From: a virus | Virus record (IMG/VR): IMGVR_UViG_3300042892_000300 | Coordinates: 1 to 55,423 of that record | Reading direction: 5' to 3' (one strand) | Length of the DNA stretch: 55,423 nt | In this document: piece by piece, positions 31,601 through 38,805 of the stretch | Position numbering within the stretch: the stretch's first letter is position 1 | How the letters are laid out: every line of letters begins with the position of its first letter | The notes under the pieces: generated by a model | What the model was told of the DNA's origin: nothing | Database searches by the model: none | The model's input: only the letters and a program-made list of their open reading frames with translations | Program-made: the position numbers and the translations under genes

Positions 31601-34064
31601 ATGTAGGTAGCAGATCGCGTTCCTCCTTGGGGGAGCGACGAGTCTTCTTGGGTGCAGGTACAGCAGCCTTTACAGGCGGAACAACTTCTCGCGGTTTCGC
31701 CGGAACAGGTTCGACTTTGGTTTCTGCTTTTGCTTCGGACTTGGCGGTGCTTGCTCCGGCAGTTCCGCGTCCTCCGGCAGGTCGCTTGAGAGCTTCTCCG
31801 CTAGCTCCGGGTTGTTTTGCTGGAGGAACCTTAGCTGCTTCTGGCTTTTTAGCTGCACGGAGCTTTCCCCCCTTCGGTGGCGTCGGTGTCGGCGTGATGG
31901 CTCCAGTCACCACAGTGACCGGGGCAGTCTTAGTGAGACGGGCTGCGTTCTCTGCCTGTACCAGTTCCACACGGATGGTACGCAGATCGTCTTCGGTCAG
32001 TTCACCAACCGATGCCATGTTGAGGGCGTCGATCCACTGAGCTTGGATTTCGGGGAGAAACTTATCGAATGCCTTACGCCGACCGGGGCCAGTGGCGAGT
32101 GTGTTCCAAGCTGTCGTCGCCTGCTCAGGCGTCGTGCCAAGTTCGGGGCTAAGGATTGCTGTCTCAGCCGCCAACAACTCAGGCTGTATCTGCTGGAGTG
32201 TCTGACCTCTACGAAGTTCCACGGTCGGTACGCGCGCGGCTTCCTGCTGCGCAGCAACTGCCTGCTGTGCGGCGTCAAACGCTGCTTGACGTTCAGCAGT
32301 TACGGGTGCAGCCTCTGCGCGCTGTTGCATGGCGCGAAGAACTGGGTTGTCTGCGAGTGTACCTGTCGGAGCCGCAGGCTGGGCGAAGAAGCGCGGGGGT
32401 AGACCTGTCTCAAGCGGGAGCACGTCTTGGATTTGTGGACGTTCAGTCCCCTGTGCAAACGGCAACTCCATCTGCTGGTCGGTGCCAGCGACAGGTGCTT
32501 CGCCAAGACCAGCAACTGGAAACATCTCTCCTTGGGTTGGGGCAGCACCAACAGTGGGTAATGGTGCGACTCCTGTGCCTCCGGTGAGCGGTAGCTCCCC
32601 CTCAGGTGCGCTGTAGTCCGGTAGCCGCCCTTGTGGCGCGGGCAACGCCAATGTCGGAGGTGCCTCTGGAGCGGGCAGTGCGAGCGGAGGAGCGGGCAGA
32701 GCCAGCATCTGGTCCGGGTTACCACCCTGCAAGACATCCGCAGCCTTCTTGCCCTTCAGGTTTGCGAGGCCACCGAGAGGCCCGCCGACAGCGAAGCCAG
32801 CAGCGAACGAGTTGATGAGGCGCTGGACGTTCTCGGGCTTGGAGAAGTCCTGATCCGACAGACCCAGAAGCAGAGCCTCCTGACCTGCCTCTGTGGCACC
32901 TTCAGCAGCACCGCCAACGGCGGTACCCGTACCCACGCGACGAAGGAGTTCAGCACCACGACGGGGCAGGGACGTACCAGCAGCAATGGCTGCGCGACCA
33001 CCGGCACCGAAGAGGCGGCTGGCGAGAGCGAACTCAGGCAGCAAATCGAGAAAGGCATACGGCAGCGACCCGGCAACAGCCGTCAGTCGGGCACCCACAT
33101 CGTCAGCATCAGCACCCTGATCCCTGAGTTCTCCGTAGATGTCTGAAGCCCCAAGGGCCATACTGTTGGCGACATTCGCAGCCGTCGCACCCGTGATTGC
33201 CGCAGCATTCCGTAGTAGTTTAGCCTGAGCCGCGTCAAGAACCTCACCAGCGGCGCGCTTGCGGGCGGCTGCAAGCACAGAGTTCTTCCACGCGGTCTTA
33301 CCGACGAGACCAGCGACAGCACCACCAGCAGCAGCCAGCGGACCACCAGTGAAACCACCAGCTACGGCACCGGCAAGACCGGCACCCACGGACTCCAGCA
33401 GCATGGGACCCTGCTCGCCCAGCGTAGCGACGAACCAGTCGATGGCATCATCTCCGCTCTGGATGTCGGTGAACTGACGCGCGTAAGGCTCAGTCTTGCG
33501 GAGGTCTTCGACCTGCTGTGCGACGGTGCGACCACCGAACTCTTCGGCACCAAGAAGCTGAGCGCCGCGACCAGCGAGCATCTGGAGGGAGTCGATGCCT
33601 CGCCCGAACCCTTTACTGAACAACTCACCACGGCTGGGGTTCCGGATGATCTGAGTATATTGTGCGTAGGTGCCCGGGTCTAGCTGTCGGAACCCCGCAG
33701 GAAGCTGACCGACCGGAGCGCCACTCAGTGTGGCCTCAGCCTCAAGCGCAGCTTGGGCATCATCGGCAGTGAAGCGACGACCCTGCACATAGAGTTCATC
33801 TCCCGCTGCACTGACACCGATGACAGGCGTAGGCGCTCGCTGTGGTGGGGCCATGAGATCAGCGAGGGACGCTCGCGACCGGGAGAGAAATCCACCAGCA
33901 AGAGCAGCCTGATCAGCAGCCGAAGACCCGAGACTTCCTACACCAGTGGGACTACTGGCTGGCATGGATGGTGCTGTAGGTAGAAATGGATCAGCCGATA
34001 CTCCAGAGACCGCGCCAGTGAGGAAGGGGTCGTTATTGTAGCTCAGACCGGCTTTAGGTGCCAT
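25602..34064 (-). CDS. Giant multi-domain internal virion (ejection) protein
   Basis: I choose the ATG at 34064 (2820 residues, MAPKAGLSYNNDPFL); a TTG at 34085 is weaker. It is the last gene of the ejectosome cluster, like T7 gp16. Alanine/glycine-rich hydrophobic stretches lie near residues 210-300. Near 1150-1175 is a basic-hydrophobic signal-peptide-like segment (RKLVVAVVAFTVVV, then NPIGTS and ANAA). Residues ~1203-1375 form an L,D-transpeptidase (YkuD)-like domain, with AMHG near 1318 and STGCI near 1345. HETIGH (HExxH) lies near 1522. The long C-terminal part is helical, with hydrophobic patches. It probably forms a channel and cuts or remodels the cell wall during DNA entry. Confidence 0.85.
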   Translation of the reverse strand: MAPKAGLSYNNDPFLTGAVSGVSADPFLPTAPSMPASSPTGVGSLGSSAADQAALAGGFLSRSRASLADLMAPPQRAPTPVIGVSAAGDELYVQGRRFTADDAQAALEAEATLSGAPVGQLPAGFRQLDPGTYAQYTQIIRNPSRGELFSKGFGRGIDSLQMLAGRGAQLLGAEEFGGRTVAQQVEDLRKTEPYARQFTDIQSGDDAIDWFVATLGEQGPMLLESVGAGLAGAVAGGFTGGPLAAAGGAVAGLVGKTAWKNSVLAAARKRAAGEVLDAAQAKLLRNAAAITGATAANVANSMALGASDIYGELRDQGADADDVGARLTAVAGSLPYAFLDLLPEFALASRLFGAGGRAAIAAGTSLPRRGAELLRRVGTGTAVGGAAEGATEAGQEALLLGLSDQDFSKPENVQRLINSFAAGFAVGGPLGGLANLKGKKAADVLQGGNPDQMLALPAPPLALPAPEAPPTLALPAPQGRLPDYSAPEGELPLTGGTGVAPLPTVGAAPTQGEMFPVAGLGEAPVAGTDQQMELPFAQGTERPQIQDVLPLETGLPPRFFAQPAAPTGTLADNPVLRAMQQRAEAAPVTAERQAAFDAAQQAVAAQQEAARVPTVELRRGQTLQQIQPELLAAETAILSPELGTTPEQATTAWNTLATGPGRRKAFDKFLPEIQAQWIDALNMASVGELTEDDLRTIRVELVQAENAARLTKTAPVTVVTGAITPTPTPPKGGKLRAAKKPEAAKVPPAKQPGASGEALKRPAGGRGTAGASTAKSEAKAETKVEPVPAKPREVVPPVKAAVPAPKKTRRSPKEERDLLPTFGEQVDSAIDYVETGKSKADIEEAVYDLVEVAYFSEPGTGAAAKNATDKARAFIEVTFPEDGVGKTIEDQFVELANSLAKSEELSASSKDGSPRPWLQFAVDNDLVSSITTGRGNVSDIARLKDDAIREAATEAFAVKVEPAQTKAPKPDSKLLASNVSLSKVTALINGNLKTSSLDKPFTFSQAGSGRETYANLPAALEQFYTTVNEADRDAIVNGYPLRSYFTADGKANMQPVAEVFGKPIYSVVSTEKPGSTPVEAPRLEREAAEVGKLVDKTLTTEEKQTAAEAYDETEYNGTVRENLVNDTIATIKQPSRLDSLKAALRPIIRKLVVAVVAFTVVVNPIGTSRFSAANAATLNQVASATETSQVRKSVPTAARPSMSDRAIGVYETVAPGAIRTGKGFIIADKPAGMVHIFDKNGKHLSSTSALFGKDTGDTIVNTKEAVAGSKTPAGKFRLMRIARGGYEGGVLYALVNPETGGLVWSQAPTGGAAFVAMHGIVQATGQNRLGRITNADATDNKISTGCINTMKSVIVDVMEANADQMDGGALFVLPDETAATGKTFATSTTTTTTTTTGKTATATQQPKQIGRVERLLTPPAPEGRFKLSDFNTPDRPDPAVGKLRMAITRFTSRLVTKPKMSVFRNQADMKAKNPKLYQQAIASRPEGDFATAEAAGFSFGDGNVVIFTDRIANEQHLNFVLAHETIGHFGLRGIIPAAQFNAVMDAIYNASPAIKADVDVAVANGMPRAEAVEEYLSDFAAVLDTSVVARVWNAIKGALNKLGVKFGDEMVRYTLKHARSYVRTGKPSIFDAAKVFGDLYDTEHGLGYVSTGRFSTVGDLYSDNQSAELVRDTVGGTPTDFEAAWGAIKGLTGDNIDRFDRLKAEFLSLANFRSRLNPGLNRLEEVLEAARNLTSSIRVSSNERNAEVFNTAVFGKYFGTTDEQTAMISKLMYDAQRLAVSKITDLRTLKGTPLYDFKDGVLTPNQPEIDKLTKQGMVTLAQARDGFSYTVPLPDGTMRTEKFAGIPGLTEDSIEWRGYTSLRATVNDVELQLLRARYQSLFEDQKIAFKQFDELVETKRLTSAERELLRRIIKTYKDIYTADITFDERGYPRLNADAMGSGNDFIIAVNKTLIPAGGKDSDFAAVATFFEGKAADDIVAQLRAFRARLKLGEGNKFTIQNRIKQILMLEVSNSDADLYTRRTLATGYTPLLREGQFQVRVEATNPRTGKIVRLADAYRERLIYSQVEAQSEAEGIAKGINDIFGDKTYEVEAYSPDANEFTMQTVVLRAVPETSLDAIAGPPELNLNEFTYGLRQLDITLTPKEVEKVVTALTRQNSTARNRLLRAFTPGADPDAIRAVSRHIDSRASTISKVIMRPQLGELMNLSMESTQRLWNGDAKLLADLKAMSEDTNLTPDERALATREYERYRFMYEQTNPAGKPKRANQFYNEASRTVAFLDDNRSVTESNFETGKIAARVRATTSIMQLGGSIATGALNLISAYTNGLPFLASYNPSNGFGGGFGMGPSVAAFHVAMGQVGALGMTNLKANTAEFYDAITKSTDLQARYGLKAHEAAFIAQEIREGAMIPAQTNALLNTARGQTSSGFLRKFIDGWMLPFNLTEQASRRTLGLAAYRLEYNRQTSAGVSDKKASESARRFAVEALNLTMGEYSVLNRPPAWRSGIQSFLYMYKVFPTTSIQLFSNLSRNGKIAMLASLWMLSGLQGLPFAEDLEDLIDTLAQALGFKSGSIRMEIAKFLDGIFPGMSPFFMQGLVNRAVPADIGGRVSLGNVIPGSGILLAGADVGRELTDIAGPAPSALIGSAGFLANLMRVPFSERVSLVDLARESPVTMMRAVGDTVAYAKADAIVNRKGSIVDEDIGAGVLAARLLGFYPAAAAEQYSVIRIGNRVTDYQRDVVAGFRAAWVKAKIEGDNAGAREIESAVDEWNKGAKGTGLQIADFRGRSARALKEAKRPAKERTLRTVPKAGREDIERTFDILSY
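29878..29901. repeat. Four tandem GTAGTC hexamers
   Basis: The plus strand reads gtagtc four times in a row, extended by a partial copy. In the giant protein gene it encodes a run of Thr (about 9 residues) just after the L,D-transpeptidase-like domain. It is a slippage-prone linker rather than a functional site. Confidence 0.8.
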
Positions 34065-34071
34065 GAGTTCT

Positions 34072-34425
34072 CTACCCTCTACCAATCACGACGTGCCAAT
34101 GGGGACCAGTAGCATAGCTGACGGGGTCGTTGACTTCGTCCCGCCCTTCAATAACCCGGTACCCTGCTTGTTGTATAGACCCAACGTAGTCCGCGAACGT
34201 CATGCCCGGGATAGGCGCAATGTCCACGGCGGCAGCGGTCTTGACGTGGTACGAGTCTGGGTTCTTCTGACCCAGCGCACTACCTGCTGCACGAGTAGTC
34301 TGTGTAATGCGAGCGCCCGGGAACAACTGCTTGATGACAGCCCCGCCATTGGCGACAGGCGTACCCGGTTCCTTGAAGCGCGTGGCGCTAGGGTTGAAAG
34401 GTACCCGGGGTAGTAAGCCCCGCAC
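34072..34425 (-). CDS. Second M15-type peptidase, virion or ejection-associated
   Basis: I choose the GTG at 34425 (117 residues), preceded by AAGGA seven bases upstream; a GTG at 34476 or TTG at 34479 would overlap the upstream gene by about 90 bases. Zinc-ligand pattern: SYHVKTAAAVDIAPI (H60, D68) and GPHWHVV (H109, H111), as in D-Ala-D-Ala or L-Ala-D-Glu peptidases. It lies between two internal virion protein genes rather than in the lysis cassette, so it probably cuts peptidoglycan during entry. Its 5' end overlaps the end of the gene at 34388. Confidence 0.75.
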   Translation of the reverse strand: MRGLLPRVPFNPSATRFKEPGTPVANGGAVIKQLFPGARITQTTRAAGSALGQKNPDSYHVKTAAAVDIAPIPGMTFADYVGSIQQAGYRVIEGRDEVNDPVSYATGPHWHVVIGRG

Positions 34426-36106
34426 CTCCCATTCCTTCAACGGGGACTGCCCCGTACCGCGTGACTTCCTTGTCACCAATCGTAACGGTTTGCCCTGTGG
34501 GGTTATAGTAGAAAGCCTGACCTGTCGCCTTGTCAGTAATGATTGCGCCTTCGCCCATCACCCTGACATCGACTCCACGCTGCTTCATACTCTCCAAAGC
34601 TCGCTGTGTATTACCCTGCATCTCAGTCACAGCAAGTGTTCGGATAGATGTTGCCAGTTGATTTGCTGCGTCTTGCGATGACTTAATATTACCCTTGAAC
34701 TGTTCTTTGCTGATGTCGAGATTGTAATCAAATATCTTCGCTGACTGCGCAGCGATTGCCGCTTCGCGGCTGGTGCGCCACGCCGTGTCGAACATAGCGC
34801 GGGCGCGGCCAACCACATCATCTCGGGACAGGTCCCTAGCAATCGTCGTGGTCTTGTCGCCGGTATCAAGTCGGACGATGTTGAACTTACCATCATCCCG
34901 TGGCTGCACCGCCACAGGTACGCCCATGTAGTGGGTCATGATTGCATTCAACCGACGTGGGTCATTCAACGACCCGAACTCAAGGATACCTTGAGTGCCC
35001 TGCATCACGGCCATGTTGTTGTCGATCTGGTCGATGACGCCCTTCAACTCAAAGAACTTGGCGCTGTCGGCTGGCGACCGTGCCCGCGCATAGATCGTCG
35101 CGAGACGTGCAAGTTGCTCCCGCTTCGTCATGGCGTTCTGCATCTCAGGCGAGATCGCCTGCGGGTTTCCGAGATACCACTCGACGGGGTTCTGACTGGC
35201 CTGTGCCTGAGCTTCAGGAGTTGGGGCCGAGACCGAGGCCACGGGTGCTTCCTGATTGACCTGCGTCGTCACCTGTTCAGTTACAGCCTGCTGCTGGGCC
35301 TTCTTCGTTGCCGGTGTCTGCACACCAGCGAGTGGTACCTTCGCTGCTGCCTTCGCTGCTGCCTTTGCTGCCGGGGCCTTGGTAACTTCCTTATAGAACG
35401 CAACTGGGTTCGCCTCTGCCGAGGCCAGCATCTCAGGGTTGGCCCGGAAGTACTTGTTGGCGGCAGGGGACTTATACCACTGGGCGGCGGTATCACCCGC
35501 TTCCATCTGGCGCTTCTCGGTCTGGGATGCGAATGGTTTGCGGATGGTGCTAAAAGGTACATTAGCCGCTACCACCAGACCTGATAGTCTGTTGTTTAGT
35601 GTTGCTTCGTTCTGGGCCTGAATACGACCCTGCGTCACATCTGATGCATTAGGATCAATCCGGCGGAACCCAGCTACACCTTCGCCTAGCCGGTCGCCCG
35701 TCTTTGGGGCGGCAACCGCAGGGACTTTGGCCGCGACAGCGGGCTTAACCGCAGGGGCCACGGGGGGAGTTGCAGCAGCTTTAACCACGGCTGCGGGCTT
35801 AACCACAGGAGCCACGGCTGCGGGTGTGGTCCGCAAGACAGGCAGACCAGTAGCGGGAAGCTGCACACCAGCCGAAGTAGCAGCAGGGGCTGTGGGCATT
35901 ACACCACCGGGAGGTGTCAACCCGGGGACAATCTGCTGGCCGATAAGATTGGAAGCCTCAGCCTCCAGTTCCTTCATCTTCCGCGCTTCGCGGTTCTGGG
36001 CCTCGATAGCCAGTTGGTTCTGGCGATCCAGACGTGCGGCCTGCTTCGCTTCGTCGAACGACGTAACGCCTGCACCTGCGGTAGCGAGAAATGATCCCAG
36101 AGACAT
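34388..36106 (-). CDS. Internal virion protein, T7 gp15-like position
   Basis: The 572-residue protein starts at the ATG at 36106 after TAGGAG. The N-terminus is a coiled-coil helix (RLDRQNQLAIEAQNREARKM), then a ~100-residue Pro/Ala/Val linker (VKPAAVVKAAATPPVAPAVK), a helical middle part and a folded end. The size, place after the hydrophobic gene at 36125 and before the giant ejection gene match T7 gp15. No sequence motif is known to me. It is likely carried inside the head and ejected with DNA. Confidence 0.7.
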   Translation of the reverse strand: MSLGSFLATAGAGVTSFDEAKQAARLDRQNQLAIEAQNREARKMKELEAEASNLIGQQIVPGLTPPGGVMPTAPAATSAGVQLPATGLPVLRTTPAAVAPVVKPAAVVKAAATPPVAPAVKPAVAAKVPAVAAPKTGDRLGEGVAGFRRIDPNASDVTQGRIQAQNEATLNNRLSGLVVAANVPFSTIRKPFASQTEKRQMEAGDTAAQWYKSPAANKYFRANPEMLASAEANPVAFYKEVTKAPAAKAAAKAAAKVPLAGVQTPATKKAQQQAVTEQVTTQVNQEAPVASVSAPTPEAQAQASQNPVEWYLGNPQAISPEMQNAMTKREQLARLATIYARARSPADSAKFFELKGVIDQIDNNMAVMQGTQGILEFGSLNDPRRLNAIMTHYMGVPVAVQPRDDGKFNIVRLDTGDKTTTIARDLSRDDVVGRARAMFDTAWRTSREAAIAAQSAKIFDYNLDISKEQFKGNIKSSQDAANQLATSIRTLAVTEMQGNTQRALESMKQRGVDVRVMGEGAIITDKATGQAFYYNPTGQTVTIGDKEVTRYGAVPVEGMGGAGLTTPGTFQP

Positions 36107-36124
36107 GTAGGCTCCTACCTAATC

Positions 36125-37207
36125 TTAGCCGATGGCGCTGGGTGCAGACTGGAACCCACCGATGACGGACCCAAACAGCTTCGCGATATCGGCGGCTTGC
36201 TGGCGCTTGGCTTCCTCAGCCTGCTTACTCAGCCCAGAAATCCGACTCGCCTCCTCAGTCGATGAAGGGAACGCGGAGGGAAGTGACGCCAGACCGGCTT
36301 GCCGCACTTTCAACTGGCTTTCTAAACCGGTGCCGTAGCCCTGCTGGAAAGCGGAACCCGCTGAACGCGAAGTATCCAGACGCCCACGGCGGCGCTCAGC
36401 GGAAAGTCGTTCACCTGTTAGACCGCGTGTAGACTCCGCAGTTTGAATGCCACCCTTAGTAATAGCAGCCTGCGCGGCTTGTCGCCCGAAGTAGTTGGGG
36501 TCAAGTTGTTTAGCTTGATTAAGAAGACCCACCGATTCAGAGAGCCGAGTGTTGTACAAGTTCTCGTTCTGTGCCCGTGCTTTCTCAAGCTCTGCCATCT
36601 GGATACCAGTCAGCGTGTTGGCAACGCCACCAGAAGCAGCCAGACCACCTACTAGCTTTGGCGCGACACTCTGAAACACCGGGTTGGATACGATCTTGCC
36701 AGCGGTGGCACCAAGACTACTTAACGCACCACTCAAGCCCCCGCCGCCAGCGGAGGCCGCAGCAGGGAGGGCCGCACTGATCCCACCAATACCAGCACCG
36801 ATGCTCGCCGCACTCGGCACCGCGCTTGGTGCCGCAGTGGCAAGACTACTACCGATAGTCCCGAGATTGCCGAGATTAGTTGCGGCGTTCGCTCCTCCAG
36901 CAAACGTAGAGCCTGCTGCGCCCGCCGTACCTGCGGCTGTGCCCGCCGTACCTGCGGCTGTGCCCGCCGTACCTGCGGCTTTTGCAGCACCAAAGAGCGG
37001 ACCAGCACCAGCACCAATGCCACCCGTGATAGCCCCGACGAGAGGGTCACCACCAGTAGCCGCGCTGACACCAGCACCGAGACCCGCACCAATAGCGATG
37101 GTGGCGATAGTGCCCGACACACCGATAGCTCCAGCGATGAAAGGCGCAGCGTAGGGGATGGCGATCATTGCAGCAACCGAGACGATAATTTTAAGTGTCT
37201 TGCTCAT
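36125..37207 (-). CDS. Hydrophobic internal virion protein, T7 gp14-like position
   Basis: The 360-residue protein overlaps the acetyltransferase-like gene by an ATGA. The N-terminus has one strong membrane-like helix (LKIIVSVAAMIAIPYAAPFI) followed by long Gly/Ala-rich hydrophobic stretches, including three AAGTAGT repeats. The C-terminal half is helical and Gln-rich. T7 gp14 forms the outer-membrane channel for ejection; this protein has the position and membrane propensity for that role. The sequence similarity is not visible, so the assignment is positional. Confidence 0.7.
   Translation of the reverse strand: MSKTLKIIVSVAAMIAIPYAAPFIAGAIGVSGTIATIAIGAGLGAGVSAATGGDPLVGAITGGIGAGAGPLFGAAKAAGTAGTAAGTAGTAAGTAGAAGSTFAGGANAATNLGNLGTIGSSLATAAPSAVPSAASIGAGIGGISAALPAAASAGGGGLSGALSSLGATAGKIVSNPVFQSVAPKLVGGLAASGGVANTLTGIQMAELEKARAQNENLYNTRLSESVGLLNQAKQLDPNYFGRQAAQAAITKGGIQTAESTRGLTGERLSAERRRGRLDTSRSAGSAFQQGYGTGLESQLKVRQAGLASLPSAFPSSTEEASRISGLSKQAEEAKRQQAADIAKLFGSVIGGFQSAPSAIG
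36920..36982. repeat. Three tandem 21-bp repeats
   Basis: The unit gcccgccgtacctgcggctgt begins at 36920, 36941 and 36962, with the last copy ending in ttt rather than tgt. It encodes seven residues (AAGTAGT-type) repeated three times in the Gly/Ala-rich section of the ejection protein. Confidence 0.85.
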
Positions 37208-37647
37208 CGGTGCGCTCCCAGAGACATTCGCATATAGGCACAGGACTTATCAAACCCGAACTTGTTAGTGTATAGCATAGCCCGTTCGGCAGGGACATAG
37301 GCATCTAAGAACTCAATCTCGTTGGCCTTCAGCCACTCGATGATAGACTTCCAGTACCGACGCTTGAATGTGATGAGATGCTTGCCTGCTAACGCAATGA
37401 GGTCTGCCCCCTTGTGGCCGTTGGCCATATGGAACTGGATACCCACGGTGCAGACTGGTTTGCTGTCTATCATACCACAGAAGATGACGGCTTCGCCTGC
37501 TTCAGCAACGCGCCGTACATAGGCTGCGTCCATCTCGTCCTTGGCGATCTCGTTACCCACCGCAGCTTCTTCAAACAACGGTTCGAGGTAGGACCACAGT
37601 TCGGCAACACGCGCGGGGACAAGCATCTCGATAGTGATGTCGGTCAC
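37204..37647 (-). CDS. GNAT-like acetyltransferase-fold virion protein, T7 gp13-like
   Basis: The 147-residue protein starts at GTG in a GTGA overlap with the preceding gene. The N-terminal pattern (ELWSYLEPLFEEAAVGNEI) leads into beta strands and a GNAT-type pattern (AVIFCGMIDSKPVCTVGIQF, then IEWLKANEIEFLDAYVPAER, and MLYTNKFGFDKS). T7 gp13 (138 aa) has the same fold and lies directly before gp14, as here. The acyl-CoA-binding loop is not obviously intact, so it may be a structural relic rather than an enzyme. Confidence 0.75.
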   Translation of the reverse strand: MTDITIEMLVPARVAELWSYLEPLFEEAAVGNEIAKDEMDAAYVRRVAEAGEAVIFCGMIDSKPVCTVGIQFHMANGHKGADLIALAGKHLITFKRRYWKSIIEWLKANEIEFLDAYVPAERAMLYTNKFGFDKSCAYMRMSLGAHR

Positions 37648-38456
37648 GATACGTCCTTGTACTTTTCAACAAGGTTATCGAAGAACTCTTTGCCCTTCAT
37701 CTGGACGACGTTCTTGGGGATGACGTACTCACCTTCGTGCGCCATGATGGGGACGGCATCGTCCTCTTTACCCTCAACTTCGCCGCCTTCTTTCATCGAC
37801 TGCATGGCGGCGGGGCTACCGCCTTGCATCATGTTCTGCCCGCCCAAGCCCTGCTGCACAGACTTGGCGACGAGTTGCAGCACAGCTACCAGACCGGCAT
37901 CGTACTCCTGAGGGAGATCAGCTTCAGTGGCGAGACCGTTTTGAATCGCGAACTGCCTGATCTGAGGGTACATATCCGGGTTACCAGCGGCAACCGAAGT
38001 CAACTGCACCATCATGTTTAGTTCTTGCGGGGTCAGTTCCCCGATCTGCATGGCGCGTAGCACCATCTGCCGGATTTCCTCAACCTGCTGCGGGTTCTGG
38101 GACACGAACTGATCTGTCTGTGCGTCCATAACCTTGGGGTCGATTGGACCCTGCGGGGTTGACGGCGAGACACCAGCGGTTGGTGGCATCGGAGTGCCAC
38201 CAGTACCAATCATACCGCCGTCCTGATAGGCCGGGAGTGGTCGTGGGCCTGCTGCGGCACCCGGAGGTGTAGTACCCATACCGCTGGACAGACCAGCGAC
38301 CGAGGTCATCGGGGGTTGAGCCGCCGAGGTAGGAGCCGCGCCCGGGGCGGGCTGAGATAGGATACTCAGCAGCGCAGGTGGTAGGTCGAGCGACGTAGTG
38401 GACGCTGCGGTACTACCGCGCTGAGTGTCCAGAATCGCCATGATCGGATTGTCCAT
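37644..38456 (-). CDS. Virion structural protein (unknown subtype)
   Basis: The 270-residue protein starts at the ATG at 38456 after GAGGG. The first ~110 residues are Pro/Ala/Gly/Ser-rich and likely disordered. A helical part follows (FVSQNPQQVEEIRQMVLRAM), then a C-terminal motif EGEYVIPKNVVQMKGKEFFD that I associate with many phage tail or head accessory proteins. It lies between the nozzle-side gene and the ejectosome. No enzyme motif is visible. Confidence 0.7.
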   Translation of the reverse strand: MDNPIMAILDTQRGSTAASTTSLDLPPALLSILSQPAPGAAPTSAAQPPMTSVAGLSSGMGTTPPGAAAGPRPLPAYQDGGMIGTGGTPMPPTAGVSPSTPQGPIDPKVMDAQTDQFVSQNPQQVEEIRQMVLRAMQIGELTPQELNMMVQLTSVAAGNPDMYPQIRQFAIQNGLATEADLPQEYDAGLVAVLQLVAKSVQQGLGGQNMMQGGSPAAMQSMKEGGEVEGKEDDAVPIMAHEGEYVIPKNVVQMKGKEFFDNLVEKYKDVS

Positions 38457-38457
38457 A

Positions 38458-38805
38458 TTACCCTCGTAACTGCGTGATCAGCGCGTTCAGTGTAGCTCGC
38501 AGAGACGCTACATCATTCGCCAGTGATTGTACATTACTAACAAGGAGAGTGTAGTCTCCCAACGTAGGAACCGCTCCGCTACCAACACTAAAACCTGCGC
38601 CTTGTGCCGTTACCCGCTGCATGGTCTGGGCTGGGGCACCAGTTATAGTAACGCCCCCCTTGGTTATTGCCTGACTGGCACCATCAACTTCGCCGCGCGT
38701 ACCAGTGAGTAGCTCGACGTTCTCTTTCAGTGCCGACAAGGTGATGTACTGCCACGGCGAGACATCAGTCTGCGGGATTTGTGGGATTGCGGTGAACCTA
38801 GCCAC
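38458..38805 (-). CDS. Small structural protein, 115 residues
   Basis: It starts at GTG (38805), sharing a base with the preceding stop (TAGTG). The product starts MARFTAIPQIPQTDVSPWQY and ends in a leucine-heptad helix (LVSNVQSLANDVASLRATLN). The C-terminal coiled coil suggests a trimeric attachment or adaptor protein. It sits between the nozzle-like gene and the gene at 37644. No family is recognised. Confidence 0.65.
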   Translation of the reverse strand: MARFTAIPQIPQTDVSPWQYITLSALKENVELLTGTRGEVDGASQAITKGGVTITGAPAQTMQRVTAQGAGFSVGSGAVPTLGDYTLLVSNVQSLANDVASLRATLNALITQLRG

